A DNA stretch of 64,000 nt from Acinetobacter lwoffii (lineage in GTDB: Bacteria > Pseudomonadota > Gammaproteobacteria > Pseudomonadales > Moraxellaceae). The notes under the pieces were generated by a model. It was not told where the DNA came from and did no database searches. It saw only the letters and a list, made by a program, of their open reading frames with translations. This document shows, piece after piece, positions 8,831-18,410 of the stretch (position 1 is its first letter; every line of letters begins with the position of its first letter). Made by a program: the position numbers and the translations under genes. The stretch is taken from the NCBI RefSeq assembly GCF_022967985.1, contig NZ_JALJVC010000016.1:1-64000 (forward strand), in the 5' to 3' direction.

Positions 8831-9262
8831 ATGACCAATGTGGCACAGGTGCTCAGTGAAAAAATGCATCAAGCTATTTATACCATTCGTCCAGATTCTA
8901 CTGTTTTAGAAGCCATCACCTTGATGGCGGATAAAGGAATCGGGGCGCTTGTGGTAACCCATGAAGACAATGTGGTGGGGATTTTGTCAGAGCGGGATTA
9001 CACGCGTAAGATCGCGCTGATGCAAAGAACCTCATTCGACACCACTGTTAATGAGATCATGACCTCTAAAGTGATTACCGTAAATACAGCTACTAGCGTA
9101 GAAGACTGTTTATCTTTGATGACTGAACGCCACCTACGCCACTTACCCGTGGTCGAACATGAAAAACTGATCGGTCTGATTTCAATTGGGGATTTGGTCA
9201 AGGCCGCCATGGATGACCAACGCAAATTGATTGAACAGTTACAGCAATATATCTCAGGTTAA
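8831..9262 (+). CDS. Tandem CBS domain protein
   Basis: This 143-residue protein consists of two CBS domains in tandem, about residues 10-65 and 75-135. They form one Bateman module that usually binds adenosine nucleotides and acts as an energy or redox sensor. Landmarks are the repeated GIGALVVTHEDNVVGILSERD and HLRHLPVVEHEKLIGLISIGD, both ending in the typical GxxSxxD. There is no attached enzyme domain, so it may act on a partner protein in trans. ATAAGGATGATTAAGC precedes the ATG and offers AAGGA as ribosome binding site. Confidence 0.85.
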   Translation: MTNVAQVLSEKMHQAIYTIRPDSTVLEAITLMADKGIGALVVTHEDNVVGILSERDYTRKIALMQRTSFDTTVNEIMTSKVITVNTATSVEDCLSLMTERHLRHLPVVEHEKLIGLISIGDLVKAAMDDQRKLIEQLQQYISG

Positions 9263-9340
9263 AACATCATCTAGCTTTCTCTAAGGCATTTGAAGATCAC
9301 TTAAGTGACACCAAGATAAAGTTTTATATCTGATCCATAA

Positions 9341-9372
9341 AAAATCCCGGTATGTGTACCGGGATTTTTTAT
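9341..9372. terminator. Bidirectional terminator between CBS gene and trpB
   Basis: The arms AAATCCCGGTA and TACCGGGATTT close a TGTG loop. An A run lies left and a T run right, so it suits both converging genes. Confidence 0.85.
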
Positions 9373-9391
9373 ATGAACATTCTGAATAAAA

Positions 9392-10600
9392 TCAGTTTAG
9401 ACCTAATTTTTCTGCGACGTAATCTGAGTCTTTATCACCACGACCCGATAAGTTCACTACAATCTTGGTATCTTTTGGCAGTTTCCCTGCTTCACGAATG
9501 GCCCAAGCCACCGCATGCGAACTTTCTAATGCAGGTACAATGCCTTCTACGCGTGACAGTGTCATGAATGCATCCAGACATTCCTGATCGGTTGCAGTCG
9601 TATACTCAACCCGACCCAAATCTTTCAGCAAGCTATGCTGCGGCCCCACACCCGGATAATCCAGACCAGAAGCAATTGAATGCACTGGCAATGGCTCGCC
9701 CTGTTCATCTTCTAGCACATAACAGGCCATACCATGTAACTGGCTCGGTTTACCTAAGGTCAAAGTAGCTGAATGCATATCGGTATCTAAACCATGACCT
9801 GCCGGCTCAACGCCAACCAGTTTCACATCTGGTTCATTTAAAAATGCAGTGAATGCGCCAACTGCATTAGAACCGCCACCGACACAGGCAACAACATAGT
9901 CAGGATTTGCACCAAAACGCTCATTGGCCTGAACTTTAATCTCATCACCAATAATCGACTGGAAATCACGTACCATCATCGGGAATGGGTGCGGCCCGAC
10001 TACCGAACCAATGGCATAGATGTAGTTTTTCGGGTCTTTTAAATATTCTTCAAAAGCACTGTCGACTGCATCTTTGAGTGTGGCTGTACCGCGAGTCACA
10101 GAAATCAGCTTGGCACCCAGAATTTTCATCTTGACGACGTTTGGATGCTCTTTTTCGATATCCACCTGCCCCATATGAATTTCACACGGAATACCCACCA
10201 AGGCACATGCAGTTGCCAAAGCAACACCATGCTGGCCGGCACCAGTTTCTGCGATGACTTTGGTCTTGCCCATATATTTGGCCAGTAGTGCTTCACCTAG
10301 GCAATGATTAATCTTGTGCGCGCCAGTATGGTTCAGATCTTCACGTTTCAAATAAATCTGGGCTCCACCGAGCTGTTTAGAAAGACGTTTGGCATGAAAT
10401 AGTGGACTTGGACGACCGACATAATGAGCAAATAGGTCTTTCAATTCATTCTGAAATTCTTCAGTCTGACGAATTTCCTGATAGGCCACATTAATATCAT
10501 CCATGGCCTGTTTCAGATCGGGTGGAATAAACTGACCGCCATATTGACCAAAAAAACCCTCTTCATTTGGTAACGCAATACCATTAATTTGATGAGCCAT
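9392..10600 (-). CDS. trpB: Tryptophan synthase beta chain, stand-alone copy
   Basis: TrpB is a PLP enzyme joining indole and serine to give tryptophan. The 402-residue length is normal. The PLP lysine is in HTGAHKIN (K96), the catalytic glutamate in AETGAGQHG (E118), and the phosphate-binding loop in GGGSNAVG near residue 242. The C-terminal NLSGRGDKD is typical. No trpA or trpF lies beside it, whereas trpA and trpB are usually adjacent. It may therefore be the second, unlinked TrpB copy seen in some Acinetobacter, perhaps recycling indole on its own. That is an inference from context only. Confidence 0.9.
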   Translation of the reverse strand: MAHQINGIALPNEEGFFGQYGGQFIPPDLKQAMDDINVAYQEIRQTEEFQNELKDLFAHYVGRPSPLFHAKRLSKQLGGAQIYLKREDLNHTGAHKINHCLGEALLAKYMGKTKVIAETGAGQHGVALATACALVGIPCEIHMGQVDIEKEHPNVVKMKILGAKLISVTRGTATLKDAVDSAFEEYLKDPKNYIYAIGSVVGPHPFPMMVRDFQSIIGDEIKVQANERFGANPDYVVACVGGGSNAVGAFTAFLNEPDVKLVGVEPAGHGLDTDMHSATLTLGKPSQLHGMACYVLEDEQGEPLPVHSIASGLDYPGVGPQHSLLKDLGRVEYTTATDQECLDAFMTLSRVEGIVPALESSHAVAWAIREAGKLPKDTKIVVNLSGRGDKDSDYVAEKLGLN

Positions 10601-10707
10601 AATGATGCCTGAAATTTTAAATAAGAGATAATGAGTGACTTTATACTAGAATAATTTGTTTGAAATCACTAATAACTCTAACTAAAGTCACTTATAGATA
10701 AATGGAA

Positions 10708-11895
10708 TTAACGCGCCAGATATTTGGTCATGTCTTCAATGCCTTTCAGCGTCATTGGAAACATATGATTTTCAAATATCTGCTGGATCAGACCAATGGT
10801 ATGGGTGTAATGCCAGTATTTTTCTTCTTCCGGATTCAGCCAAGCAGTTTTATCAAAATGCTGACGCAGACGCTGTAACCAGACCTGTCCAGCTTCATCA
10901 TTCATATATTCAACCGAACCACCGACAGAATTCAGCTCATAGGGTGCCATGCTGGCATCACCGACCACAATCACGCGGTAATCACGGCCATAGGTATTGA
11001 ACAAATCCCAGGTATTGATGCGTGAACTGGAACGACGGATATTGTCTTTCCAGACATAGTCATAGAGACAGTTATGGAAATAGAAATATTCCAGGGTCTT
11101 GAATTCGGTTTTCGCCGCACTGAACAGCTTTTCACACTGGGCAATATGCGCATCCATCGAACCGCCAACATCAAATAGCATCAGTACTTTGATGCGGTTA
11201 CGACGCTCCGGCACCAATTGCACATCCAGAATCCCCTGCTTGGCAGTTTCACGAATTGTCCCGTCAATATCCAGCTCTTCGGCTGCACCCTGACGGGCAA
11301 ATTTTCGTAGACGGCGCAATGCCATCTGCATCTGGCGGCTACCTAAAATCTGTTCATCATCCAGATTGCGGTATTGACGCTGCTCCCACACTTTCACCGC
11401 AGAACGCTTACGCCCCGGCCCGCCAATACGCACACCTTCAGGATGATCGCCATAGGCACCAAAGGGTGAAGTGCCACCGGTACCAATCATCTTGTTGCCG
11501 CCCTGATGTTTTTTATGCTGTTCGCGCAGACGCTCTTCTAGCATTTTCATCAGTTCTTCCAGCGATCCGGCTTTTTTCAGCTCTTCGCGCTGCTCCGGGG
11601 TCAAATGCTTTTCCAGCAACTCCAGATCAAACCAGTCTTTGGGCAGCTTATGCACCTGATTTAGCAGCTCATCCAGATCAAAGGTCGCGATACCATCAAA
11701 ATAGTCTTTCATGGCGCGATCGAACTTGTCGAAATAGCGCTCGTCCTTGACCATTATAGTTTTGGCAAGCTGATAGAACTCGTCCTGATCGGCAAAGACC
11801 AGTCCTGCGGCAACTGCCTGATTGAGGTCAATCAGTTCGCGGGTCGATACCGGCACGCCGTATTTGCGTAAGGTATAAAACAGTCGCACAAACAT
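10708..11895 (-). CDS. VWA domain protein (CoxE-like), MoxR partner
   Basis: The C-terminal half is a von Willebrand factor A domain with the metal-site motif DVGGSMDAH at about residues 242-250. The N-terminal half is helical and carries a charged stretch (EELMKMLEERLREQHKKHQ) followed by a glycine-rich linker. Together with the AAA+ ATPase 13 bases upstream (11909-12760) it forms the MoxR/VWA pair. In known pairs the two act as chaperones that mature metal enzymes or remodel complexes. The client is unknown here, and no CO dehydrogenase or methanol dehydrogenase gene is nearby. Confidence 0.85.
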   Translation of the reverse strand: MFVRLFYTLRKYGVPVSTRELIDLNQAVAAGLVFADQDEFYQLAKTIMVKDERYFDKFDRAMKDYFDGIATFDLDELLNQVHKLPKDWFDLELLEKHLTPEQREELKKAGSLEELMKMLEERLREQHKKHQGGNKMIGTGGTSPFGAYGDHPEGVRIGGPGRKRSAVKVWEQRQYRNLDDEQILGSRQMQMALRRLRKFARQGAAEELDIDGTIRETAKQGILDVQLVPERRNRIKVLMLFDVGGSMDAHIAQCEKLFSAAKTEFKTLEYFYFHNCLYDYVWKDNIRRSSSRINTWDLFNTYGRDYRVIVVGDASMAPYELNSVGGSVEYMNDEAGQVWLQRLRQHFDKTAWLNPEEEKYWHYTHTIGLIQQIFENHMFPMTLKGIEDMTKYLAR

Positions 11896-11908
11896 GCGTG
11901 TTTCTCCC

Positions 11909-12760
11909 TTAACGACGTGACATAAATGCTAGACGTTCGAGCAACTGCACATCTTGCTCATTCTTGATTAATGCGCCGTACAGGGGCGGAATTGCTTTGG
12001 ATTTATCAGTATTGCGCAGAATATCTTCCGGCATGTCGTCAGCCATAAGCAGGCTGAGCCAGTCGATCAGTTCAGAAGTTGAAGGTGGTTTTTTTAAACC
12101 CGGAATCTGACGTAATTTAAAGAAGACTTGCAAAGCCTCATTGACCAATGTGGTCGAGATATTGGCAAAATGCACATCAATGATTTCACGCATGGTGGCT
12201 TCATCTGGGAATTCGATGTAATGGAAGAAGCAACGACGCAGGAAAGCATCTGGCAATTCTTTTTCATTATTTGAGGTAATGATCACGATTGGGCGCTGAG
12301 TTGCGGTAATGGTCTCGCCTGTCTCGTACACATAGAACGACATTTTATCGAGTTCATGCAGCAAGTCATTTGGAAACTCGATGTCTGCCTTATCAATTTC
12401 ATCAATCAACAGGACACAGCGCTCTTCACTGGTAAACGCTTCCCATAATTTACCCGGCTTGATGTAGTTCTTGATGTCATAGACACGGTCATCACCCAAC
12501 TGACTATCGCGCAAGCGGGATACGGCATCGTATTCATACAGGCCTTGTTGTGCTTTGGTAGTGGACTTGATGTGCCAGGTGATCAGCTTCAAACCCAGAC
12601 TTTCTGCGACTTGCTCGGCCAGCAAAGTCTTACCTGTACCCGGCTCACCTTTGACCAGCAACGGTTTTTGCAAACTGCGTGCAGCTTTCACCGCAAGTTT
12701 TAAACTGTCAGTCGCAATGTACTGATCGGTACCTGAAAATTGTTGAATATCAGCAGACAT
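11909..12760 (-). CDS. MoxR family AAA+ ATPase
   Basis: The 283-residue protein has Walker A GEPGTGKT (38-45), Walker B VLLIDEID (116-123), sensor 1 near VIITSNNEKELPDAFLRRC, and the arginine finger region in that same segment. MoxR ATPases work as hexamers with a VWA partner to remodel protein clients in the cytoplasm. The partner gene follows after 13 bases in the same direction. A three-helix membrane protein gene lies 20 bases upstream and may belong to the same transcript. Confidence 0.92.
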   Translation of the reverse strand: MSADIQQFSGTDQYIATDSLKLAVKAARSLQKPLLVKGEPGTGKTLLAEQVAESLGLKLITWHIKSTTKAQQGLYEYDAVSRLRDSQLGDDRVYDIKNYIKPGKLWEAFTSEERCVLLIDEIDKADIEFPNDLLHELDKMSFYVYETGETITATQRPIVIITSNNEKELPDAFLRRCFFHYIEFPDEATMREIIDVHFANISTTLVNEALQVFFKLRQIPGLKKPPSTSELIDWLSLLMADDMPEDILRNTDKSKAIPPLYGALIKNEQDVQLLERLAFMSRR

Positions 12761-12780
12761 GATTGAACCTTATTTTTTAC

Positions 12781-13164
12781 TTACAGCGGTGAACTTTTCT
12801 CGTGAACACGAATATTGCTTTTGTTCGACACATAGGTCGACCAGCAATAGCCAATCACAGATCCAATCCCAATGACAAATAAAATAAGTGACGCATTAAT
12901 CCAAACCAGGGATTGCTCTTTGGTTAGCACCCCAAATAACAGACCAAAGATCGCGGGTGCAATGGATGCATTCGCCCCCTCGGATACCGTCGGTGTTAGC
13001 AGAATGGCAAAGGCCACAATCCACAAAAAACCGCCCATAGGTTTAGGCAGGCGTTTGGTCACGCCATACCAGCACCATAAAGCAATCAGGCTGCCGAGCA
13101 GATAAACTGCTACGGCAATGCTCTGTTCAGGAATTGAGTCTAATACAGCCACATAACCATTCAT
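12781..13164 (-). CDS. Small integral membrane protein, unknown
   Basis: A 127-residue protein with three probable transmembrane helices: about residues 17-36 (VAVYLLGSLIALWCWYGV), 46-75 (with a gap at TVSEGANAS), and 90-112 (INASLILFVIGIGSVIGYCW). The tail is polar. I do not recognise the family. It lies between ycgL and moxR with short gaps of 21 and 20 bases, so co-transcription is likely. Whether it helps the MoxR/VWA pair is open. Confidence 0.65.
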   Translation of the reverse strand: MNGYVAVLDSIPEQSIAVAVYLLGSLIALWCWYGVTKRLPKPMGGFLWIVAFAILLTPTVSEGANASIAPAIFGLLFGVLTKEQSLVWINASLILFVIGIGSVIGYCWSTYVSNKSNIRVHEKSSPL

Positions 13165-13185
13165 TTCACAACTCCTGAATCAACA

Positions 13186-13491
13186 TTAAGCACCGCGTAA
13201 ACCTTCTGGTGCCACAGCGTTTGGATCAATCAAGCCTTCTGGCGGCATTTGCAGGAAGAAACCGCGGGTTTCAATAGAATCCATGACATGCAAGACATTG
13301 GCACGTGCCAGTTTACGTGATTCGCTTAATTCAAGATGCATGACAAAAGTCGCACGTCCAAATGCTGCCTGTACTGCTTCAGTCAATACGCTTAAAGGTT
13401 CGAATGTTTCAGTTTCGCTTTCATTCGCAGGACGCGCCACATACAGATACATTTCACTTTTTTTGCTGGATTTGTAGATAGACACTTGCAT
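13186..13491 (-). CDS. ycgL: YcgL domain protein
   Basis: The 101-residue protein begins with the family's [18 protein letters not shown] and continues through [21 protein letters not shown] and [10 protein letters not shown], the conserved C-terminal strand of the YcgL fold. The family is cytoplasmic and has no settled function. In many gammaproteobacteria ycgL sits beside rnd, and here rnd is the next gene upstream (132-bp gap). That linkage supports the call. Confidence 0.88.
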   Translation of the reverse strand: MQVSIYKSSKKSEMYLYVARPANESETETFEPLSVLTEAVQAAFGRATFVMHLELSESRKLARANVLHVMDSIETRGFFLQMPPEGLIDPNAVAPEGLRGA

Positions 13492-13623
13492 ATTTCAAAC
13501 GACTTTTCTGGAAAAACAACCGCAAGGATACATCAAAAAAAAGACAGAAACATTAGCCACGTCTCATGCATCAGTCGTGATTTTGTATAATTGCTTTTTC
13601 TTTAACCAATCCTGCGCAGCCAA

Positions 13624-14766
13624 TCACTCGCTGACTTTCATCTGGGTAGACAGATAAGATTCATCCTGATGCAATACCTGAATCAGGGGCTGAGTCAATA
13701 ACTCATAGCGCCAGCCGAGTAGATAACCCGGCAGATCCTGCTCGTCCTTATGAAAAACCACATGCTGATACAAAGCATTCAGCCATTTCTTGCGCATCAG
13801 GACTTCTTTCGGAATTGAGGTTTCATTGCCGACGTTCTGAATAATTGAATCAATTTTTTCGCCGATATCTTTGGAAGAATGGCGAATTGGACGTGCCAGA
13901 CGTAAAGGCCAGTTTGCCGGCTCCGGCAGGAATTTCAGTAAATCTAAAATGGTTTTGCCATGCTCACGAACCACATTCGAACGAATGTCTTTCACATGAC
14001 TCAGCTGGAAATTATTGCGCGGGAATTTTTCCACCAGATCAATCATGCTGGCATTTTTTAAAATAAAACTGCGTGGCTGATTTAGTGCTTTGGCAATCTG
14101 ATCACGCCAAACCATTAATTGCTGCAATTGCATCAGCTGACGGCGTGAATGCCGGTAATTGCCGACATCCTGATACAACAAGGCAGTTGGGGTATCTTCG
14201 CCAATTTCCTGAGTCAGAAAACGGCAATCTTGCAAGGCAAAATCCAGCAGATCTTTCGACTCCAGATCCCGTTTGATTTTCTCTGACAGTTGCATCAGAT
14301 AATGCACATCATTGGCAGCATAGAGCAACTGTTCGGAACTGAGTGGACGCGCCAGCCAGTCAGAACGGGTCTGGTCTTTTTCGATATCGACTTCCAGCAT
14401 CTGCTTCAGCGCATTTTGATAGCTGACTTGCAGACCATGCCCCAAAAATGACATGCCGACCTGGGTATCAAACACATTACTCAGCAATTTCTTCTGGGTA
14501 TAGTGATAAATCAGATCGATATCTTCACTACAGGCATGAAAAATATTCTGCTGTGCGTTAAAAATTTTATTAAGGAACTCAGTCAGATCCAGCGTGGTTC
14601 CATCCAACAAATAGACCTTGTTGTCTACGTTAATCTGAAAAACACCCAGCTTAGGCCATAAGGTATCAACCTTGATAAACTCGGTATCCAGCCCATACAC
14701 TGAATTCTGATCCATCAGCTTCAGTACATGAGTTAAGTCGTTTTGATGTTGAATAAATTGAAACAT
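13624..14766 (-). CDS. rnd: Ribonuclease D
   Basis: RNase D is a 3'-5' exonuclease that trims tRNA and other stable RNA precursors. The 380-residue protein has the DEDDy exonuclease domain: YGLDTEF supplies D27 and E29, HACSEDIDLIYHY the second motif, and YAANDVHYLMQL the third with its tyrosine and aspartate. An HRDC domain follows (about residues 210-290, with QLMVWRDQIAKALNQPRSFIL). Length is normal for the family. It lies upstream of ycgL. Confidence 0.94.
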   Translation of the reverse strand: MFQFIQHQNDLTHVLKLMDQNSVYGLDTEFIKVDTLWPKLGVFQINVDNKVYLLDGTTLDLTEFLNKIFNAQQNIFHACSEDIDLIYHYTQKKLLSNVFDTQVGMSFLGHGLQVSYQNALKQMLEVDIEKDQTRSDWLARPLSSEQLLYAANDVHYLMQLSEKIKRDLESKDLLDFALQDCRFLTQEIGEDTPTALLYQDVGNYRHSRRQLMQLQQLMVWRDQIAKALNQPRSFILKNASMIDLVEKFPRNNFQLSHVKDIRSNVVREHGKTILDLLKFLPEPANWPLRLARPIRHSSKDIGEKIDSIIQNVGNETSIPKEVLMRKKWLNALYQHVVFHKDEQDLPGYLLGWRYELLTQPLIQVLHQDESYLSTQMKVSE

Positions 14767-14944
14767 AGAACTGAGTCTAAGATTAGATTCTCGATAGATC
14801 CATATTAACTGATCTATAGAATTTTTGTATAAAAAATAAGGTCAATTCTGCCCTATTTCCCAAAAAATGGCGCTTACTTATCAGGTTTTATATTCTAATT
14901 AATATCTTTTTTATATTAAAACTAACAAGATATTTAAGCTCAGC

Positions 14945-15541
14945 TTACTTCATGCGCATCCGGTTATGTACTGCCTGACTCAAGGTATGGCTATCGACAT
15001 ATTCCAGCTCACCACCTTGAGGTACGCCTTGGGCAATTCGGGTCATCTGGATCGGCAAATGTTTGCTGGCCTCAACCAGATAATGCGCCGTGGCCTGACC
15101 TTCTACCGTAGCATTGGTCGCCAGAATCACTTCTTTCACCTGACCATTGGCCAAACGGTGCAATAAGTACGGAATACCGATTTCTTCTGGTCCAATACCA
15201 TCCAGTGGCGATAAATGTCCACCCAATACATGATATTTACCTCTGAAGCTGCCACTTTGTTCAATCGCCATGACATCTGCAGGTGATTCTACTACGCAAA
15301 GCAATTCATCATCACGATCCAGCGAAGTACAGATATTGCAGACTTCGTCTTCGGTCAAAGAATGACAGACTGAACATTCATGAATGTAATTGGTTGCCTC
15401 AGTCAGCGCATGTGCCAGACCAATAGCACCCTCACGATTTTTCATGATCATATGCAATGCCATACGTTGAGCCGATTTCGGTCCAACGCTTGGCAAAATG
15501 CGTAATGCTTGAACGAGTTGATCAAAACGATCACTAAACAT
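14945..15541 (-). CDS. recR: Recombination mediator RecR
   Basis: RecR acts with RecO and RecF to load RecA at gaps in single-stranded DNA. I chose the ATG at 15541 (MFSDRFDQLVQALRILPSVG), which is the family start; ten extra residues are possible from further upstream but do not match the family. The helix-hairpin-helix LPSVGPKSAQRMA is at 16-28, the zinc finger cysteines are at C56, C59, C68 and C71, and the Toprim domain starts near residue 80 (LCVVESPADVMAIE). It follows ybaB after 13 bases. dnaX, the usual third member, is absent. Confidence 0.96.
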   Translation of the reverse strand: MFSDRFDQLVQALRILPSVGPKSAQRMALHMIMKNREGAIGLAHALTEATNYIHECSVCHSLTEDEVCNICTSLDRDDELLCVVESPADVMAIEQSGSFRGKYHVLGGHLSPLDGIGPEEIGIPYLLHRLANGQVKEVILATNATVEGQATAHYLVEASKHLPIQMTRIAQGVPQGGELEYVDSHTLSQAVHNRMRMK

Positions 15542-15554
15542 TGCGCATTCTTCC

Positions 15555-15884
15555 TTAGAACATACCTGCAAGACCAGGCGGTAAACCCATACCCGAATTC
15601 GCTGCTTTCATTCTTTCGTCAGATACCACTTCTGCCTGACGTGCTGCATCATTCATTGCCGCTGCAATCAGGTCTTCGATCATGTCTGGATCATCCTGAA
15701 GTAACTCAGGATTGATTTCGATACGCTTCACTACGTTACGGCAAGTCATAGTTACTTTCACCAGACCGCCACCCGCCTCGGCATGCACTTCAGTTTGCGC
15801 AAGCTCTTCTTTGGCTTTTTTTACGTTATTTTCAACTTCTTTCTGCATGCGCTGAGCTTGCTGCATCAACATGTTAATGTTCAT
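15555..15884 (-). CDS. ybaB: YbaB/EbfC nucleoid-associated protein
   Basis: The 109-residue protein starts with [19 protein letters not shown] and contains the family core [25 protein letters not shown], then [21 protein letters not shown]. YbaB dimers bind DNA and help organise the nucleoid. It is directly upstream of recR, the conserved pairing. metZ lies 28 bases further upstream on the same strand, so read-through from metZ is possible. Confidence 0.94.
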   Translation of the reverse strand: MNINMLMQQAQRMQKEVENNVKKAKEELAQTEVHAEAGGGLVKVTMTCRNVVKRIEINPELLQDDPDMIEDLIAAAMNDAARQAEVVSDERMKAANSGMGLPPGLAGMF

Positions 15885-15912
15885 AAATATCTCCGAACAT
15901 AAATTTATAAAA

Positions 15913-17100
15913 TTAAATCAGGTCTAAACCGCGACGAATATCCTGGATAATATCACCAATCTCTTCCAAACCAACAGATACGCGAATTAAACCTTCGCGA
16001 ATACCGGCAGCTTCTTTGGCTTCAGGCGACAGTTTACCGTGTGTCGTGGTTGCCGGATGGGTAATGGTTGATTTCACATCGCCCAGATTGCCGGTAATCG
16101 AGATAAACTGGGTATTGTCGATGACAGTCCATGCTTCCTCACGGCCACCTTTCACTTCAAAAGACACAATACCGCCAAAACCGCTCTGCTGTTTGGCTGC
16201 CATTTCATGACCGACATGCTCAGGCAGGCCCGCATAATATACTTTTTCTACTTTTGGATGCTGATTCAAAAATTCAGCCAGCTGCTGTGCACTTGCTGAA
16301 TGTTCACGCATACGCAAACGTAGTGTTTCCAAGCCTTTTAGGAAAACCCAGGCATTAAATGGGCTCATTGATGGGCCGGTAGTACGCACATAGCCAAAAA
16401 TTTCTTCAAGCAGCTTGTGATTACCCACGACAGCACCACCTAGCGCACGGCCTTGGCCATCCAGATATTTAGTCGCAGAATACACCACCAGGTCTGCACC
16501 AAATTTGAGTGGTTGTTGTAACACTGGGGTACAGAAGCTGTTATCAATCGCCAGTAAAGCATCATTGGCATGCGCAATATCGGCGAGTCCATGTATATCG
16601 GCTACTTCTGCTAAAGGATTGGATGGAGATTCAACAAAGAGAATTTTAGTTTCAGGCTTGATGGCATTTTTCCATGCATCAAGATCAGTCAAATCGACGA
16701 AATCAACACTGACACCAAATTTTGCGACATATTTTTCAAACATGGAAACCGTAGAACCGAAGACTGCACGTGAACAAATCACATGATCGCCGGCTTTTAA
16801 GAATGCCATCATCACTGCCATAATGGCTGCCATACCCGAACTGGTGGCGACGGCGCGTTCTGCACCTTCAAGTGCAGCCAGACGCTTTTCAAACATGGCA
16901 ACGGTCGGATTGGTAAAGCGAGAATAGATATTGCCCGGTTCCTGGCCTGAGAATTTGGCTGCGGCTTCTGCAGCATTTTCATAAACAAAGGACGATGTTA
17001 GAAAAATCGGTTCGCCATGCTCACCTTCAAAAGTGCGGGTATGGCCGGTACGAATGGCTAAAGTTTCTAATTGGTAAGAAATATCATCTTGCTGGCTCAT
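15913..17100 (-). CDS. metZ: O-succinylhomoserine sulfhydrylase
   Basis: A 395-residue Cys/Met metabolism PLP enzyme. It has the family's [24 protein letters not shown], the SSGMAAIMA phosphate-binding part, the cofactor aspartate in [10 protein letters not shown] and the PLP lysine in [12 protein letters not shown] (near 210). The strong match to MetZ-type sequences suggests direct sulfhydrylation of O-succinylhomoserine to homocysteine. Cystathionine gamma-synthase or O-acetyl substrate use cannot be ruled out from sequence. It is the first gene of the metZ-ybaB-recR run. Confidence 0.9.
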   Translation of the reverse strand: MSQQDDISYQLETLAIRTGHTRTFEGEHGEPIFLTSSFVYENAAEAAAKFSGQEPGNIYSRFTNPTVAMFEKRLAALEGAERAVATSSGMAAIMAVMMAFLKAGDHVICSRAVFGSTVSMFEKYVAKFGVSVDFVDLTDLDAWKNAIKPETKILFVESPSNPLAEVADIHGLADIAHANDALLAIDNSFCTPVLQQPLKFGADLVVYSATKYLDGQGRALGGAVVGNHKLLEEIFGYVRTTGPSMSPFNAWVFLKGLETLRLRMREHSASAQQLAEFLNQHPKVEKVYYAGLPEHVGHEMAAKQQSGFGGIVSFEVKGGREEAWTVIDNTQFISITGNLGDVKSTITHPATTTHGKLSPEAKEAAGIREGLIRVSVGLEEIGDIIQDIRRGLDLI

Positions 17101-17242
17101 CGCTTTACCTCAGCCCTCAGGCTGCCTTTTGTAAAAATTTGCCAACATTTTGAGCGCCTAAGCTATTTCAGGTCAAGGCATAATAAGCGATTATTGCTTA
17201 GACTTCGATCAATCCTCCCGCGGATACGGATATTTTATTTAC

Positions 17243-18340
17243 ATGATTCAGTTAAAACAAAACTTTCAGCGCCAGCAAAAAAAATTGAAACACCTCAGCA
17301 CCCGGATGTTTAATGCCTCCTCACTGATCCTGTCGCAAAAAACCCCTTTTGAATATATTGCCGGCACCGAGTTTTGCAAGATTCGCTATTACGCTTCACC
17401 CAAGAAAAAATATAAGGAGCCTCTGGTCTTCATCGCACCCTTGGCGATTAAGATGGATATCTATGATCTGTATCCTTATCGCTCTCTGGTCAAGCATTTT
17501 CAGCATAGCGGTTTTGATGTCTATCTGGTGGAATGGAAACGTTTTAACTTTAAACATCGCCACCTGAACTTTTTATCTTTTATTGATGCAGCCATTCCTC
17601 AATCCATTGAAACCATCTGCAAGCATTCGGGCAGTCAGTTCATTTCCCTGCATGGCTGGAGTATGGCTGGCGTGTTTGTCACGCTCTATACCGCCCTACA
17701 TTCGCCTGAACATGTCAAGAATCTGATCGTGGTGGGCAGTCCTATCGACAGTTATGCGTCAGGACGTGTCGGCAAACTTTTTTCTACGACAAACAAACTG
17801 ATTTCTAAAAACAAAAATCTGCAACAAGCCATTCATCAAGGACTGATTCCAAAGCAATATATTCATACGCCGGGTATTGTAAATGCCTTGGGCTTTAAAT
17901 TACTCGATCCGATCGGCTGGCTCAAAAGCCAGAAGCAGTTTTTGCTGAATCTGGATCATGTCGAAGATGTCTATGAACATGCCACCATGGGAAATTTCCT
18001 GAACAAGATGATTGATTATCCAGGTGGGATTAATCAGGACATGGTGCTGCATTTATGGCTGCAAAATCCTTTAAAACAGGGTTCTATCACTTTGAATGGT
18101 CGTATCATTGATCTTAAAAATATCAGTTGCTCCCTATTGGTGGGTGCAGGTCAAACCGATCAGATTGTCACAGAACAGTCAGCTAAGCCTTTGATGAAAT
18201 TGACAAGTAGCCAGGATAAGATGTTTACTCTGATTCCAGGTGGTCATCTGGGACTCATGTCTAATCAGAAAACGGCAAATACATTCTGGCCAAAAATGAC
18301 GACCTGGCTGGTGCAGCGCTCTACGCGTCTTGATGCTTAG
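17243..18340 (+). CDS. PHA synthase-like alpha/beta hydrolase
   Basis: The 365-residue protein is laid out like a polyhydroxyalkanoate synthase (PhaC) but has a serine where PhaC has its catalytic cysteine. The nucleophile elbow reads LHGWSMAG near residue 138, and the order VEWKRFNF...GWSMAG...PGGHLG fits the PhaC/hydrolase superfamily. A candidate acid is D in GAGQTDQIV, and the histidine is in PGGHLGLM. PhaC polymerises hydroxyacyl-CoA; with serine this is more likely a hydrolase or acyltransferase. ATG 17309 (MFNASSLI) is a possible later start; neither has a good ribosome binding site. Confidence 0.72.
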   Translation: MIQLKQNFQRQQKKLKHLSTRMFNASSLILSQKTPFEYIAGTEFCKIRYYASPKKKYKEPLVFIAPLAIKMDIYDLYPYRSLVKHFQHSGFDVYLVEWKRFNFKHRHLNFLSFIDAAIPQSIETICKHSGSQFISLHGWSMAGVFVTLYTALHSPEHVKNLIVVGSPIDSYASGRVGKLFSTTNKLISKNKNLQQAIHQGLIPKQYIHTPGIVNALGFKLLDPIGWLKSQKQFLLNLDHVEDVYEHATMGNFLNKMIDYPGGINQDMVLHLWLQNPLKQGSITLNGRIIDLKNISCSLLVGAGQTDQIVTEQSAKPLMKLTSSQDKMFTLIPGGHLGLMSNQKTANTFWPKMTTWLVQRSTRLDA

Positions 18341-18410
18341 TGTAGATTCCCCAGACTGGCAAAAACATTAAAAACTATCCATAGATTTAAACATATTCAG
18401 AGGGTACAGC

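Noticed and set aside
11256..11750. Plus-strand frame of 164 residues opposite the VWA gene
   Set aside because: It is antisense to a well-supported gene and has no recognisable domain.
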